37,318 nucleotides of DNA from Lachnospiraceae bacterium (GTDB lineage: Bacteria; Bacillota; Clostridia; Lachnospirales; Lachnospiraceae). The position numbers were made by a program, and so were the translations under genes. The notes below the pieces were generated by a model. That model was not told the DNA's origin and did not search any database. It saw nothing but the letters and a program-made list of their open reading frames with translations. Shown here one piece after another: positions 15,983 through 25,880 of the stretch (its first letter is position 1; each line of letters opens with the position of its first letter). The stretch lies in assembly GCA_017623295.1 (NCBI GenBank), contig JAGAPK010000050.1, positions 1 through 37,318 of the forward strand, given 5' to 3'.

Positions 15983-16939
15983 TTAGCCTATCTTATCTTT
16001 TAATTCATGCTGTAAACTGATATTTTCTGTATGATAACGATTTCTCGGCAAAAGATATTCAAGAATTTTCAACTGTTCCTCTAATTCCATCCATGCCTTC
16101 TTATAGTAACGAATACGAAGAGTTTCGCCAATCTGCATGGATTTGTTTACCCGGATAACCGGAATATAGAAACCAACCGTAGCGTTTTGTTTGTTTAAAA
16201 CAAATTCGCCGTCCTTCATCAGATAGCCTTCCATCACAAGTACATAACCTTCCGGAAGATTCTCATAAGAATCGGATTCATATCCTTTCTGTTCCCAAAT
16301 CTGCTTGTCCTCCATACACTCGCTTTCCAGATAAGCCGCCAGTCCCAACTTCCATTGTGCACCGAATTTCTTATTTTTCTTTGTCCATTCCTCTATCAGT
16401 TCTTTTGTTTTCTGATAAAAATCATTTGCCCTGCCCGCAATTTCTTCTTCACATAAAGCATCCACATCCAAAATAGAATGCAAACATTTCTCTGACTTTA
16501 CACTGCTATCGATTCTGACCTGATTATCCGCCAGAAATTGTAATAGCATAAAACTATCTTTCATATGATAATCCAGTTTACATAACTTTTCTCCATGTAA
16601 ATTATAAAGCTTAATAAAATCTTTACTACCGTCTACTGTTAATTCCGTTTTACAATAGCCAATTTCGTCTACCGTAAAACAGGTTTTCTTTCCCATCCAG
16701 TTTACATAACAAAATTTCATATCTTCTACAATAACTTTTCTGTTATGTGCACCCATACACACTGCAACTCCTGCCAATATAATAATGGCAGCCACCAGAC
16801 ATCCTATTATTTCTATGGAAATGCTATCTGCCGGATAGCGTATATAAGCAAGAATCAAAAGAATGCCAACAAAAATTGTGCCAATTCCAACAATGGTAGC
16901 AATCTTTCCTTCTTTTACCTCTACTTCTATTTCTTTCAT
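15983..16939 (-). CDS. Two-span membrane protein of unknown function
   Basis: I do not recognise the family. The 318-residue protein has two spans near the N-terminus (about 13-31 and 41-62, ending VAVCMGA) and a cytoplasmic rest. Residues about 65-150 have the rhythm of a PH-like beta domain (KVIVEDMKFCYVNWMGKKT, then EIGYCKTELTVDG). The second half is mixed, with a Glu/Lys-rich helical part and the segment EGYVLVMEGYLMKDGEFVL. A GAGG site precedes the ATG. It follows the secreted protease gene by 43 bases and may be in the same transcript. The paired-TM plus PH-like plan resembles bacterial membrane-bound sensors or envelope-stress proteins, but this is only a resemblance. Confidence 0.6.
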   Translation of the reverse strand: MKEIEVEVKEGKIATIVGIGTIFVGILLILAYIRYPADSISIEIIGCLVAAIIILAGVAVCMGAHNRKVIVEDMKFCYVNWMGKKTCFTVDEIGYCKTELTVDGSKDFIKLYNLHGEKLCKLDYHMKDSFMLLQFLADNQVRIDSSVKSEKCLHSILDVDALCEEEIAGRANDFYQKTKELIEEWTKKNKKFGAQWKLGLAAYLESECMEDKQIWEQKGYESDSYENLPEGYVLVMEGYLMKDGEFVLNKQNATVGFYIPVIRVNKSMQIGETLRIRYYKKAWMELEEQLKILEYLLPRNRYHTENISLQHELKDKIG

Positions 16940-16982
16940 ATCTGTTTCCTCTATCTTCTTGCTTTTCGCCCTCTGCTACCAC

Positions 16983-17762
16983 TTATGGGCAGATTTCCTC
17001 ATAAGCTTCTTCAATGCTGACAAGTGGTACACTGGCCGTTTCACTCTCGGCAGTTCCACCGGATATCATACCAATAAAATTTCCTTTGGCATCAAAAGTT
17101 CCTCCACCGGACATTCCGGTTCTGGCATAACCATAACCATAAATCATATAGGCTTCAAATTCCTCAATATAACGCCACATATCGCCAATACTTCCCAGAA
17201 AAAATCCTTCCGTATCACCTTCCTGTGCTCCGACATAGAAAATCGTATCATCCGATGATAGCTGTTCATATTCTTCCATATTTCTGGAAACATATTTTAT
17301 CTGTTCCAATGCTTCATACCCCAGTTTGGTTGCATCAACTTCCAGAAATCCCACATCATATTCATCTGAAACGCCCAGAAGTTTGGCATCTGCATAATAC
17401 CCTTGCAGAAAATGTATATAGCTGACTTTTTCATCCCAATAATCCAGAACATGTCGATTGGTTACAATAATCACTTTGTCCGGAGTCATTTCCCAAATCA
17501 CTCCACTGCCATAAGCATTCCCCATATTTACCTTTACCACACAAGTTTTTACGATTTCATAAGCTTCTTCTGCATTTTCTTCTGATAACACAGGACACTC
17601 TGACATTCCCAATGCCAGCATACCTTCATAAATATCTGCATCCGTCACAGACTGAATCAGATGTGGCGGTGTTTGCTCCTCTTTGGCAAATACTTCTGTC
17701 GGCTTTGTAAGCACCCCAAACAGAAGTACTGTTGCTAAAACTTTTAAAATCGTTTTTTTCAT
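16983..17762 (-). CDS. Secreted trypsin-like serine protease
   Basis: The 259-residue protein has a signal peptide (MKKTILKVLATVLLFGV, cleavage after about residue 26, no lipobox). Its trypsin/S1C-type core has catalytic His104 (VTNRHVL), Asp136 (DEYDVGFL) and Ser218 (GMSGGG), all in the right order. No PDZ domain follows, so it is shorter than DegP/HtrA proteins and closer to stand-alone extracellular trypsin-like proteases. The motif GYGYARTGMSGGG is a normal oxyanion-hole segment. TGAGGG lies before the ATG. It stands directly downstream of the rnpB terminator, and a membrane protein gene follows. The target is unknown. Confidence 0.85.
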   Translation of the reverse strand: MKKTILKVLATVLLFGVLTKPTEVFAKEEQTPPHLIQSVTDADIYEGMLALGMSECPVLSEENAEEAYEIVKTCVVKVNMGNAYGSGVIWEMTPDKVIIVTNRHVLDYWDEKVSYIHFLQGYYADAKLLGVSDEYDVGFLEVDATKLGYEALEQIKYVSRNMEEYEQLSSDDTIFYVGAQEGDTEGFFLGSIGDMWRYIEEFEAYMIYGYGYARTGMSGGGTFDAKGNFIGMISGGTAESETASVPLVSIEEAYEEICP

Positions 17763-17795
17763 AAATTTCCCTCAATCTTTTTTTATAAAAGGCAA

Positions 17796-17820
17796 AAATC
17801 TCCCCAAACAGGAGAGATTT
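17796..17820 (-). terminator. Terminator after rnpB
   Basis: AAATCTCTCC pairs with GGGGAGATTT (one G-T pair, TGTTT loop), followed by TTGCCTTTT on the minus strand. It lies about 45 bases past the rnpB 3' end and just before the protease gene. Confidence 0.75.
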
Positions 17821-17865
17821 CTACTTTTTATAAATTTCATGATAGCATTCTCATGATTTATGTAA

Positions 17866-18240
17866 ACTAAGCAGAACGATAAGCCGGGTTATGTCGTGAA
17901 TGATCATCTATCTAGGATTATCGTTGCCGATAACCTCAAGCGACCCACCTGAAAGCAGATCGGGCAAATCTATAGCTTTCTATCTGGTCTTGCTTCGGAT
18001 GGGGTTTACACAGCCTTCACTGTTACCAGCGAAGCGGTAGTCTCTTACACTGCCATTCCACCCTTACCCAAGAATATTTCGCTAACGCGAAAAATTCAGG
18101 CGGTATTATTTCTGTTGCACTATCCTTGGAGTCACCTCCACCGGACGTTATCCGGCATCCTGCCCTGTGAAGCCCGGACTTTCCTCACCTCTCCTGACCG
18201 ACAAGCGGTCAGGAAAGCCGCGATCATTTATTCTACTTAG
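17866..18240 (-). ncRNA. rnpB: RNase P RNA, bacterial type A
   Basis: On the minus strand the conserved opening GAGGAAAGTCCGGGCTTC is present, followed by GCAGGATGCCGGATAACGTC and the P-helix region GTAAGGGTGGAATGGCAG. The 3' end carries ACCCGGCTTATCG, the type A ending. CTAAG at 18240-18236 pairs with CTTAG at 17871-17867 in P1. Length is about 375 bases, as expected. It starts 11 bases after the nucleoside kinase stop codon, so its promoter must overlap that gene's end (an AT-rich stretch with TTGTTT and TAAACT is there) or it is processed from the kinase transcript. Confidence 0.95.
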
Positions 18241-18251
18241 TTTATAACTAT

Positions 18252-19907
18252 TTATATTTCAAAACAATTGCCGCCTACAAACTCTCTGCAAAGAGAATTA
18301 GTCGGCACTTTTTCACTGCTGACCCCTAAGAAATATTCTAAGAACTTCAGCAAACGCTTCGCCTCAAAATACTCCGGTTCTCCTTTTTCAATACCGAATA
18401 AAAGAGGTTCTGCATACTGCTTTAACACAGCCAATTCATATATCAGTGCGGAATTAAACATCGCATCTGCCTGCTCCTGAAATGGGAAAATATATTTCTC
18501 TTCTCCACGTCTTACAGACGGCCACATTTCAATGGTTTTCTTTGCACACGTTCCTCTTGTTCTGGCATCTCTTACCATACGGCGCAATAGTCTGCTGTCC
18601 GTTGTCGGAATTCTGTTGTGTTCATCAATATTAAGACAGGTTAAGGCACTGATATAAATTTTATATTTACTCTCCATCGGAAGTGAATAGGACATTTTCG
18701 GATTCAACCCATGAATGCCTTCAATAACAAGAATGTCATCGGCTTCCAATGTTGTTTTCTTACCATTATACTCTCTTTTGCCCGTTTTAAAATTAAACGT
18801 TGGAAGTTCAACGGTCTTACCTGCTAACAAATCACACATATCCTTGTTGAACTGCTCAACATCCAATGCTTCAATACACTCATAATCCGGATTGCCATCT
18901 TCATCGAGTGGTGTTTTATCATGGTTTACATAATAATTATCCAATGCTATCGGGTGCGGCTGTAATCCATAAGTTCTAAGCTGAATGGACAGACGGTGTG
19001 AGAAAGTTGTCTTGCCGGAAGAAGAAGGACCGGCAATCATAACAAATTTGACGCCTTCTCTCTTTGCAATATCTCTTGCTATTTCACCGATTCTGCGCTC
19101 CTGCAATGCTTCCTGTACCAGAATCATATCTGCAATATTTCCCTGACAAATCTGGTCATTTAAATCACCAACGGTATCAATACCTGCCTGAACACCCCAT
19201 TCATCTGCCTGCATCAGTGTCTGGAATAGTTTCTTTCTTGGCTCAAACATCGGTAATTTATCCGGTGCATCTTTCTCCGGTAATAATAAAATCATACCAT
19301 CCTCATAGCTCAGCAAATCAAAATATTGAACATATCCTGTACTTGGCAACATATAGCCATAATAGTAATCATAGTAATCGCCCAGGCAATAAACATTGAT
19401 AGTAGAGCTTCTACGATAACGGAATAACTTCACCTTATCTGTCATACCATGCTTGGCAAACAAGGCAACTGCTTCTTCTGCCGGATAAGCTTTCTTCGTT
19501 ACCGGAATATCTGCTTCCACTAACTCCTGCATCCGTTCTTTCACTCTTGCAAGCTGTTTCTCATCCAGCTTATTTTCGCCTTTTAACTGGCAATAGTAAC
19601 CGGCTCCGATACAGAATTCCACCTTCGTTGCCGCTGCCATCTCCATTCCGGCTACATCCTTAATTGCTTTCATTAAAAGCATAATTGCTGAACGCACATA
19701 AGTTTTATGTCCAATAGGATCACCGTAAGTAACAAAACTGAGTTCACAATCCTTCGTTACCCTTTTCATCAGTTCCCGTATTTTTCCATTGACGATAACG
19801 AGAGCAATCGGTTCTTTATAAAGGTGCTGATACTCTTTTGCAATAATCTCGTACTTAATACCTTCTTCGTATAACTTTTCTTCCCCGTTAATTTTGATTT
19901 TTACCAT
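18252..19907 (-). CDS. TGS-domain nucleoside (uridine) kinase-like protein
   Basis: The 551-residue protein begins with a TGS-like domain (1-60), followed by a region like the second additional domain of threonyl-tRNA synthetase (to about 270). A P-loop kinase of the uridine/phosphoribulokinase type fills the rest, with Walker A GPSSSGKTTFSHRL near residue 290 and VIEGIHGLNP near residue 395. I know this architecture as 'nucleoside kinase' in Clostridia, where the exact substrate is not established. It follows trmK by 50 bases and so sits at the end of the macromolecular synthesis operon; rnpB starts 11 bases later. The TGS/SAD part suggests nucleotide or RNA sensing. Confidence 0.82.
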   Translation of the reverse strand: MVKIKINGEEKLYEEGIKYEIIAKEYQHLYKEPIALVIVNGKIRELMKRVTKDCELSFVTYGDPIGHKTYVRSAIMLLMKAIKDVAGMEMAAATKVEFCIGAGYYCQLKGENKLDEKQLARVKERMQELVEADIPVTKKAYPAEEAVALFAKHGMTDKVKLFRYRRSSTINVYCLGDYYDYYYGYMLPSTGYVQYFDLLSYEDGMILLLPEKDAPDKLPMFEPRKKLFQTLMQADEWGVQAGIDTVGDLNDQICQGNIADMILVQEALQERRIGEIARDIAKREGVKFVMIAGPSSSGKTTFSHRLSIQLRTYGLQPHPIALDNYYVNHDKTPLDEDGNPDYECIEALDVEQFNKDMCDLLAGKTVELPTFNFKTGKREYNGKKTTLEADDILVIEGIHGLNPKMSYSLPMESKYKIYISALTCLNIDEHNRIPTTDSRLLRRMVRDARTRGTCAKKTIEMWPSVRRGEEKYIFPFQEQADAMFNSALIYELAVLKQYAEPLLFGIEKGEPEYFEAKRLLKFLEYFLGVSSEKVPTNSLCREFVGGNCFEI

Positions 19908-19957
19908 ACCATACCCTCCTTAACTCTTATGTTCGTTCTTTATGTCATTTAGATTCC

Positions 19958-20734
19958 TTATAACATCTTGGTTCCTTCTGACATTTCTTCCAATACTTTC
20001 AAACAATCCTGTAACTGTTCATTAATCTCTTCGTATCTATCACTTCGTTTCTGATTTTCTAACCCCTGCATCTGTAATTGCCCCAAAATTTCTTCACAAA
20101 TGCGTTTTTCACGTTCCAGATACCGATACAATACGGGATGTTTTTTCTGTAATAAAAGAGGTCCATATCTATCTTCCATCCGTTGATGCCACTCTGACTT
20201 ACAACTCTCCCCTGGCGGTACAGTTCCCCCGCTATATTCGTTTTTATAGCACTTCTGCACTTTCATCATCGGATAGTATTTTCCATCTTCTTCTATCATA
20301 TTCTCTTCCACAAACTGATATCCCTGTTTTCGCAAGAAAGCGCGAAACTGTTCAATATCCGATTGTGGCTGTAAAATAAGTTCCTTAAAAGAAGCGGTCT
20401 TATCCTCGTTCTCGCAAAGAATCTGCATCATAAGCCTGCCGCCCATTCCGGCACAAACAAGCGAATCTGCTTCGCCCTCCTGATAAGCCTTCAATCCATC
20501 CGAAAGTCTGGTTTCTATGTAGCTTGCCAAATCATATGCCTGAATATGCTCTCTCGCCTGTTCCAAAGGCCCTTCATTCACATCCATTGCAAGCACATGG
20601 GGACTGATTCCCTGTTGCACCAGATATATTGGTACAAATCCGTGATCACATCCCACATCACACACCCTGTTTCCCATACTTACCATAGCGGCAACCGCGC
20701 TTAATCTATCCGAAAGGACTACCTTTTCCCTCAT
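19958..20734 (-). CDS. trmK: tRNA (adenine(22)-N(1))-methyltransferase TrmK
   Basis: This 258-residue SAM-dependent methyltransferase opens with LSDRLSAVAAMV, has the SAM loop VCDVGCDHGFVPIYL near residue 24, and continues with AMDVNEGPL and CAGMGGRLMMQIL, all hallmarks of TrmK. It methylates A22 of tRNA. The tail has a basic, helical segment. Its ATG shares one base with the stop codon of rpoD (TAATG), showing tight coupling. The gene follows sigma-A in many Firmicutes. Length is slightly longer than the 230-240 residues I recall. Confidence 0.92.
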   Translation of the reverse strand: MREKVVLSDRLSAVAAMVSMGNRVCDVGCDHGFVPIYLVQQGISPHVLAMDVNEGPLEQAREHIQAYDLASYIETRLSDGLKAYQEGEADSLVCAGMGGRLMMQILCENEDKTASFKELILQPQSDIEQFRAFLRKQGYQFVEENMIEEDGKYYPMMKVQKCYKNEYSGGTVPPGESCKSEWHQRMEDRYGPLLLQKKHPVLYRYLEREKRICEEILGQLQMQGLENQKRSDRYEEINEQLQDCLKVLEEMSEGTKML

Positions 20735-21846
20735 TAGTCCAGATAATCCTTTAACTTACGGCTTCTGCTCGGATGGCGCAGTTTTCTAAGAGCCTTTGCT
20801 TCAATCTGACGGATACGTTCACGGGTAACGTTAAATTCTTTACCAACTTCTTCCAAAGTTCTGGCACGTCCATCATCCAGACCAAAACGAAGACGTAATA
20901 CCTTCTGTTCTCTCTCTGTTAAAGTACCAAGTACCTCTACAAGCTGCTCTTTTAATAAAGTAAAAGCGGCTGCATCTGCCGGAACCGGTACATTATCATC
21001 CTGAATGAAATCGCCAAGATGACTGTCTTCTTCTTCACCGATTGGAGTTTCCAAAGAAACCGGCTCCTGAGAAATTTTCAGTATTTCTCTGACTCTTTCT
21101 ACCGGCATGTTCATCTCTTCCGCAATTTCTTCCGGGGTAGGTTCACGTCCAAGCTCCTGTAATAACTGTCTGCTCACACGAATTAATTTGTTAATTGTCT
21201 CCACCATATGAACAGGAATACGGATTGTTCTCGCCTGGTCTGCAATTGCTCTTGTAATTGCCTGACGAATCCACCATGTCGCATAGGTAGAGAATTTATA
21301 ACCCTTACGATAATCGAATTTTTCAACTGCTTTAATCAGACCCAGATTACCCTCCTGAATTAAATCAAGGAAAAGCATACCACGTCCAACATATCTTTTG
21401 GCAATGCTGACAACAAGACGAAGGTTTGCTTCTGCAAGACGTTTCTTCGCCTCCTGATCTCCCATTTCCATCTTCTTGGCAAGTTCGATTTCTTCTTCTG
21501 CACTAAGCAGCGGAACTTTGCCAATTTCTTTCAGATACATTCTGACCGGATCTTCAATACTGATTCCATCCGGCACCGATAAATCAATGTTCTCAACATC
21601 TACTTCGTCTTCTTCGGTAAGAATGATTTCTTCATCATCTACCTCATCTTCTTCTGTGATTCTAAGAACATCCACACCACTTTGCTCTAATGCTTCCAGA
21701 ATTTTGTCAAACTGATCCTCTTCCAATGGTAAATCACGGAAAAAATCATTAATCTCCTGATATTCCAGAACATTCTTTTTCTTCTTAGCAAGAGTTAAGA
21801 GTTCTTTTACTCGCTCTTCAAACTTTGCCTGTACATTTTCGTCCAT
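20734..21846 (-). CDS. rpoD: Primary RNA polymerase sigma factor RpoD/SigA
   Basis: The 370-residue protein has the standard order: a short region 1.1 (about 1-90, acidic), region 1.2 [16 protein letters not shown], regions 2.1-2.4 with [17 protein letters not shown] and [17 protein letters not shown], region 3, and region 4 ending [19 protein letters not shown]. It directs RNA polymerase to housekeeping promoters such as the TTGACA-17-TATAAT elements seen in this window. It follows dnaG by 51 bases and shares a base with trmK. Nothing unusual is seen in the promoter-contacting motifs. Confidence 0.96.
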   Translation of the reverse strand: MDENVQAKFEERVKELLTLAKKKKNVLEYQEINDFFRDLPLEEDQFDKILEALEQSGVDVLRITEEDEVDDEEIILTEEDEVDVENIDLSVPDGISIEDPVRMYLKEIGKVPLLSAEEEIELAKKMEMGDQEAKKRLAEANLRLVVSIAKRYVGRGMLFLDLIQEGNLGLIKAVEKFDYRKGYKFSTYATWWIRQAITRAIADQARTIRIPVHMVETINKLIRVSRQLLQELGREPTPEEIAEEMNMPVERVREILKISQEPVSLETPIGEEEDSHLGDFIQDDNVPVPADAAAFTLLKEQLVEVLGTLTEREQKVLRLRFGLDDGRARTLEEVGKEFNVTRERIRQIEAKALRKLRHPSRSRKLKDYLD

Positions 21847-21897
21847 TATTTGGCCCTTCCTTCCTTTTCCGGGTTAAAATTTATAATATTTTTTCCT

Positions 21898-23670
21898 TTA
21901 ATGCAGAGAAATATGCGTTTGTTTAAGCTCGTCAAGGGCTTTTTTGCCCGAAATTACCTGATTCAGCGCATTCATATCCGCACCCATCCTGCTGGAATAA
22001 TATTCAAAACTGTTTTTTTTGACTGCATACACAATATCGTGAAATGCCTTTTCTCTTTCTGCATCCGTATTCACTTCCTGCAGCTTCGTATTAAACAAAG
22101 AAGCAACTTCCCGTTGTTCTACTTCATCCTGAAATGTACTGATAATCGCCGCCGGGTTGAAATTTCCCTGCTCCAAATCATCAAATAGCTTCTTGGCAAC
22201 CTTCTGATATAATTCATCGGTAAAATCATCGGCACCAATATATTTTGTGATTTTTTGATATAACGCCGGTTCTTCCGTAATCCACGTCAGCAGAAGCCTC
22301 TGGGACTTCTTTGCATTTTCTTCCGGTGTATTTTTCTGCGTTACCGCCTGCTTCGGTCGTTCCACCGGCTTCACCAGACCTGTCTGCGCTGCATATCCGG
22401 CAACCAGCTTGCGTAGATTTTCAAAACCAATATGATAACGCTCCGCTACCGATTCAATATAATTCTCGCGTTCCACTTCTTCTTCAAAACCACAAAGCTT
22501 CTTTGCAATTTCCCTATGGAATCTTGTCTTAGATTCCGGATCACTCAAATCATAATCCTTCTCTAAAATCCTAAGTTCGAAGAAAAAGCTGTTCTCCGCT
22601 TTGTCGATTCGTTCCTGATAAGCTTCTGCTCCGTTGGCTTTGATAAATTCGTCCGGGTCTTTGTAAGGTGCCATGTTAATGACTTTACCCCGAAGTCCTG
22701 TTTCCTTCAAAATACCAATAGCGCGAAGTGCTGCGTTTGTTCCGGCACCGTCACTATCATAAGCCAGTAAAACTTCCTCTGTATATCTTCTTAAAAGATT
22801 GGCTTGTCCTACCGTAAAAGCTGTGCCAAGTGAAGCAACCGCCTGTGTAAACCCTGCCTGATGCAGTGCTATTACATCCATATAGCCTTCGCATAAAATA
22901 ATATTATTTTTCCGCGAAGTTCTTGCAAAATTCAAACCGTATAAATTTCGGCTTTTATCAAAAATCATGGTCTCCGGTGAATTTAAATATTTGGGTTTGG
23001 CATCTCCCATAACTCGTCCACCAAAACCGATGACTCTATGGTTAATATCCTGTATCGGAAACATAACCCTGTTCCAGAATTTATCATGCATTCCGTACTT
23101 CTCATCGAAGCTTGCCAATCCGGCTTCCTGAATCACATCATCCGTATAGCCTTTGGAACGCAGATACCCTACCAAATCATTACTCGTCACATTAGCAAAA
23201 CCAAGTCCGAATTTTTTCATCGTTTCTTCGCTTAATTGTCTGCCAGACAAATATTGATAACCAATTTTCCCTTGTGGCGCCCGAAGCAGATAATAAAAAT
23301 ATCTTGCTGCCTCCTTATTGACTTCCAGAAGCTTGGCTCGTCTGCTCTCCCGTTTCTTCACTTCTTCAGAATACTCAATCTCCGGCAATGCAACCCCGGC
23401 ACGCGCCGCCAGTTCCTTAATTGCTTCCTGAAAAGTATAGTTCTCATATTCCATCACAAACGTGAAAACATTACCTCCCGCTCCGCAACCGAAGCAATAA
23501 TACATCTGTTTGCCCGGTGAAACCGAGAATGACGGTGATTTTTCATTGTGAAAAGGACAAAGACCAAAGTAACTACTTCCCTTTTTCTGGATACGGACAT
23601 ATCCGGAAATCACATCTACTATATCATTTTTGGCTCTTACTTCTTCTACCAGTTCATCCGGATAATACAT
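21898..23670 (-). CDS. dnaG: DNA primase
   Basis: The 590-residue protein has the N-terminal zinc ribbon (GLCPFHNEKSPSF and YYCFGCGAGG, residues about 36-66), then the primase core with a TOPRIM domain (ILCEGYMDVIALHQ and LAYDSDGAG with the acidic metal ligands). A C-terminal helicase-binding region follows from about 430. It makes RNA primers at the replication fork. It stands 15 bases after the dGTPase-like gene and 51 before rpoD, the conserved macromolecular synthesis order. No defects are seen. Confidence 0.95.
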   Translation of the reverse strand: MYYPDELVEEVRAKNDIVDVISGYVRIQKKGSSYFGLCPFHNEKSPSFSVSPGKQMYYCFGCGAGGNVFTFVMEYENYTFQEAIKELAARAGVALPEIEYSEEVKKRESRRAKLLEVNKEAARYFYYLLRAPQGKIGYQYLSGRQLSEETMKKFGLGFANVTSNDLVGYLRSKGYTDDVIQEAGLASFDEKYGMHDKFWNRVMFPIQDINHRVIGFGGRVMGDAKPKYLNSPETMIFDKSRNLYGLNFARTSRKNNIILCEGYMDVIALHQAGFTQAVASLGTAFTVGQANLLRRYTEEVLLAYDSDGAGTNAALRAIGILKETGLRGKVINMAPYKDPDEFIKANGAEAYQERIDKAENSFFFELRILEKDYDLSDPESKTRFHREIAKKLCGFEEEVERENYIESVAERYHIGFENLRKLVAGYAAQTGLVKPVERPKQAVTQKNTPEENAKKSQRLLLTWITEEPALYQKITKYIGADDFTDELYQKVAKKLFDDLEQGNFNPAAIISTFQDEVEQREVASLFNTKLQEVNTDAEREKAFHDIVYAVKKNSFEYYSSRMGADMNALNQVISGKKALDELKQTHISLH

Positions 23671-23685
23671 ACTCTTCCTCTGTTT

Positions 23686-24690
23686 CTAACCATGCCATGT
23701 CTTAGGAATATAAATCTCCTGATATTTGGCAATGGCAAATCGGTCTGTCATAGAACCGATGTAATCACAAACTACTTTTTCAAGCGGCTCTCCTGTTTCT
23801 AACAAACGGAACAGGAAATCCGGTAATTTATCAATATGCTTCATATAATATTCATACAAAGTTTCAATCAGAGCTTCCGCCTTGCCTTCTTCACTTTTGG
23901 CAACCGGATTCTGATAAACGCTTTCAAACATAAACTGTCTCAGCTTCTTCATGGCTTCTGCAACCTCCGGAGACATCTGAATATCATCTTTCTCCCAGCT
24001 GGTTGTTACAATATCATGAATAAAATGGTCCAAACGCTGTCCACAGCTATAACCAATCACGGAGCTAATCTCACGCGGCACATCCGATTCCTTCAGAATA
24101 CCACCGCGAATGGCATCATCCATATCATGGTGAATATAAGCAATTTTATCTGAAAACCGGACAATTTTACCTTCCAATGTCTCCGGCATGCCTGAAGTCT
24201 GATGATTCAGAATACCATCTCTTACTTCATGCGTTAAGTTAATACCGATTCCGTCTTTCTCTAAAATGTCTACTGTTCTGACACTCTGCTCACTGTGTCT
24301 GAAACCATATGGACACACTCTGTTCAAAGCCCGCTCACCGGCGTGCCCAAAAGGGGTATGCCCCAAATCATGTCCCAGTGCAATCGCCTCAACCAAATCC
24401 TCATTCATACGCAGGGCTTTGGCAATGGTACGCGCATTCTGGCTGACTTCCAAAGTATGTGTCAGACGGGTTCTGTAATGATCTCCTTCCGGTGTCAGGA
24501 AAACCTGTGTCTTATCCTTCAATCTTCGGAAAGATTTACTATGTATCACGCGGTCCCTGTCGCGCTGAAATACCGGTCTGATATCGCATTGTTCTTCCGG
24601 CTTCACTCTTCCTTTGGAGTTCATACTGAGCATCGCATATGGACTTAAGTATTCTTTTTCCCACTGCTCTAAACGTTCTCTTATATTCAT
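23686..24690 (-). CDS. dGTP triphosphohydrolase-like HD-domain protein
   Basis: The 334-residue protein carries an HD phosphohydrolase domain: RLTHTLEVSQNARTIAKAL gives the first His, ALGHDLGHTPFGHAGE the HD pair, and SDKIAYIHHDMDD a later Asp. The motif RLKDKTQVF near residue 55 is typical of Dgt-type enzymes, which cleave dGTP or other dNTPs to nucleoside and triphosphate. Members preceding dnaG in Clostridia are annotated 'deoxyguanosinetriphosphate triphosphohydrolase-like'; true specificity is uncertain. The start gives MNIRERLEQWEKEYLSPYA, a family-like N-terminus. It is first in the operon; no clear promoter was found in the 89-base upstream gap. Confidence 0.88.
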   Translation of the reverse strand: MNIRERLEQWEKEYLSPYAMLSMNSKGRVKPEEQCDIRPVFQRDRDRVIHSKSFRRLKDKTQVFLTPEGDHYRTRLTHTLEVSQNARTIAKALRMNEDLVEAIALGHDLGHTPFGHAGERALNRVCPYGFRHSEQSVRTVDILEKDGIGINLTHEVRDGILNHQTSGMPETLEGKIVRFSDKIAYIHHDMDDAIRGGILKESDVPREISSVIGYSCGQRLDHFIHDIVTTSWEKDDIQMSPEVAEAMKKLRQFMFESVYQNPVAKSEEGKAEALIETLYEYYMKHIDKLPDFLFRLLETGEPLEKVVCDYIGSMTDRFAIAKYQEIYIPKTWHG

Positions 24691-24779
24691 AGAAATGCCT
24701 TTCTTTGTGAAAAAACAATCGCTCTCTTTTTAATATTCTGTTTCTTTTACAAAAATCCTTTTTTTATTCGAAATTTTTT

Positions 24780-25676
24780 TTAACGGCATATGTCATAAAT
24801 AAATTCTGCATTTTTATCCATTGCTTCATAAGCTGTTTTAAATGGCGACATCTGAAAAACATGCCACATCCCCTTAAAAACATCCATTTTTACAGAAACA
24901 TTCGCTTTTACCATTTTCTTATGCAGCATGGTTGCATCATTTAACAGAATTTCATTATCCCCTACTTGAATATAGGTCGGCGGAAAGCCTTCAAAATTAC
25001 CAAACAGTGGCGAAATAAGCGGATGCTTCAAATCTTCGCCTTGTGCATAATGTTCAATCATTTCCTGTAAATATTCTGCACTCAAAACCGGATCGATTCC
25101 AGCTCTGGATTCATGCGATTTACCGGAAAACGTCAAATCCGCCCAGGGTGACATCAGAATCAGACCTCGCGGAAGCAATCTGTGCTGCGCCTTTAATTGC
25201 AACGTAAGAGATAAGGCCAGATTACCACCTGCAGAATCTCCTGCCAGAATCACATCTCTTGCACCGTAACCAAGAAGCATCAAATAATTCCAAACCTTCA
25301 TCGCATCTTCTGTTGCCGCCGGGTATGGATGCTCCGGTGCAAGCCTGTAATCAAAACACAATACATCCATAGAAGTCGAAGTTGCTAACTTTGTCGTCAG
25401 CGTTCTTGCATAAATACTGCTGCCGGTAGAATAACCGCCACCATGACAATACAAAATCACATATTTTTTCATATGAGCACGATTTACAGAAATCCACTCC
25501 CCATGAATCCCCTCAATATCAATCTCTTTTATTTCCACTTCTTTGCTGTTACTAAGAAGTGCCCCAAAATGATCCTGTGACTGGCGGTATTTCTCCAAAT
25601 CGACACTTTCCACAGCACCATGCATTCTTTTAATAAGATTCATTAAATTCTGGTTTCTTTTTTCTGATTTCGCCAT
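24780..25676 (-). CDS. Alpha/beta-hydrolase esterase (HSL/Aes-like)
   Basis: This cytosolic 298-residue esterase has the oxyanion-hole motif HGGG (78-81), the nucleophile elbow GDSAGG with Ser148, an Asp in QVGDNEILLND near residue 245, and a His in MWHVFQMSP near residue 275. It is the hormone-sensitive lipase (Aes) type that acts on short-chain acyl esters. It is divergent from an acyltransferase gene, and the two may act on the same ester. No signal peptide is seen. AGAGGAG precedes the ATG by 10 bases. Confidence 0.88.
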   Translation of the reverse strand: MAKSEKRNQNLMNLIKRMHGAVESVDLEKYRQSQDHFGALLSNSKEVEIKEIDIEGIHGEWISVNRAHMKKYVILYCHGGGYSTGSSIYARTLTTKLATSTSMDVLCFDYRLAPEHPYPAATEDAMKVWNYLMLLGYGARDVILAGDSAGGNLALSLTLQLKAQHRLLPRGLILMSPWADLTFSGKSHESRAGIDPVLSAEYLQEMIEHYAQGEDLKHPLISPLFGNFEGFPPTYIQVGDNEILLNDATMLHKKMVKANVSVKMDVFKGMWHVFQMSPFKTAYEAMDKNAEFIYDICR

Positions 25677-25880
25677 ATATGACCGACTCCTCTAATTACT
25701 CTTTGTCCTATTCTTCGCCTATTTATTACCAACACAAACATCCAGACAATTATCCGCGATTTTTTCTTTACATTATTTGCTACATTTTACCATAAAATAC
25801 GCATTCTGTGATATACTCTATATAATAATAATGTTTCATATCATAGTAAAGACATAGAAAAAATTACCACAGGAGTGCGC

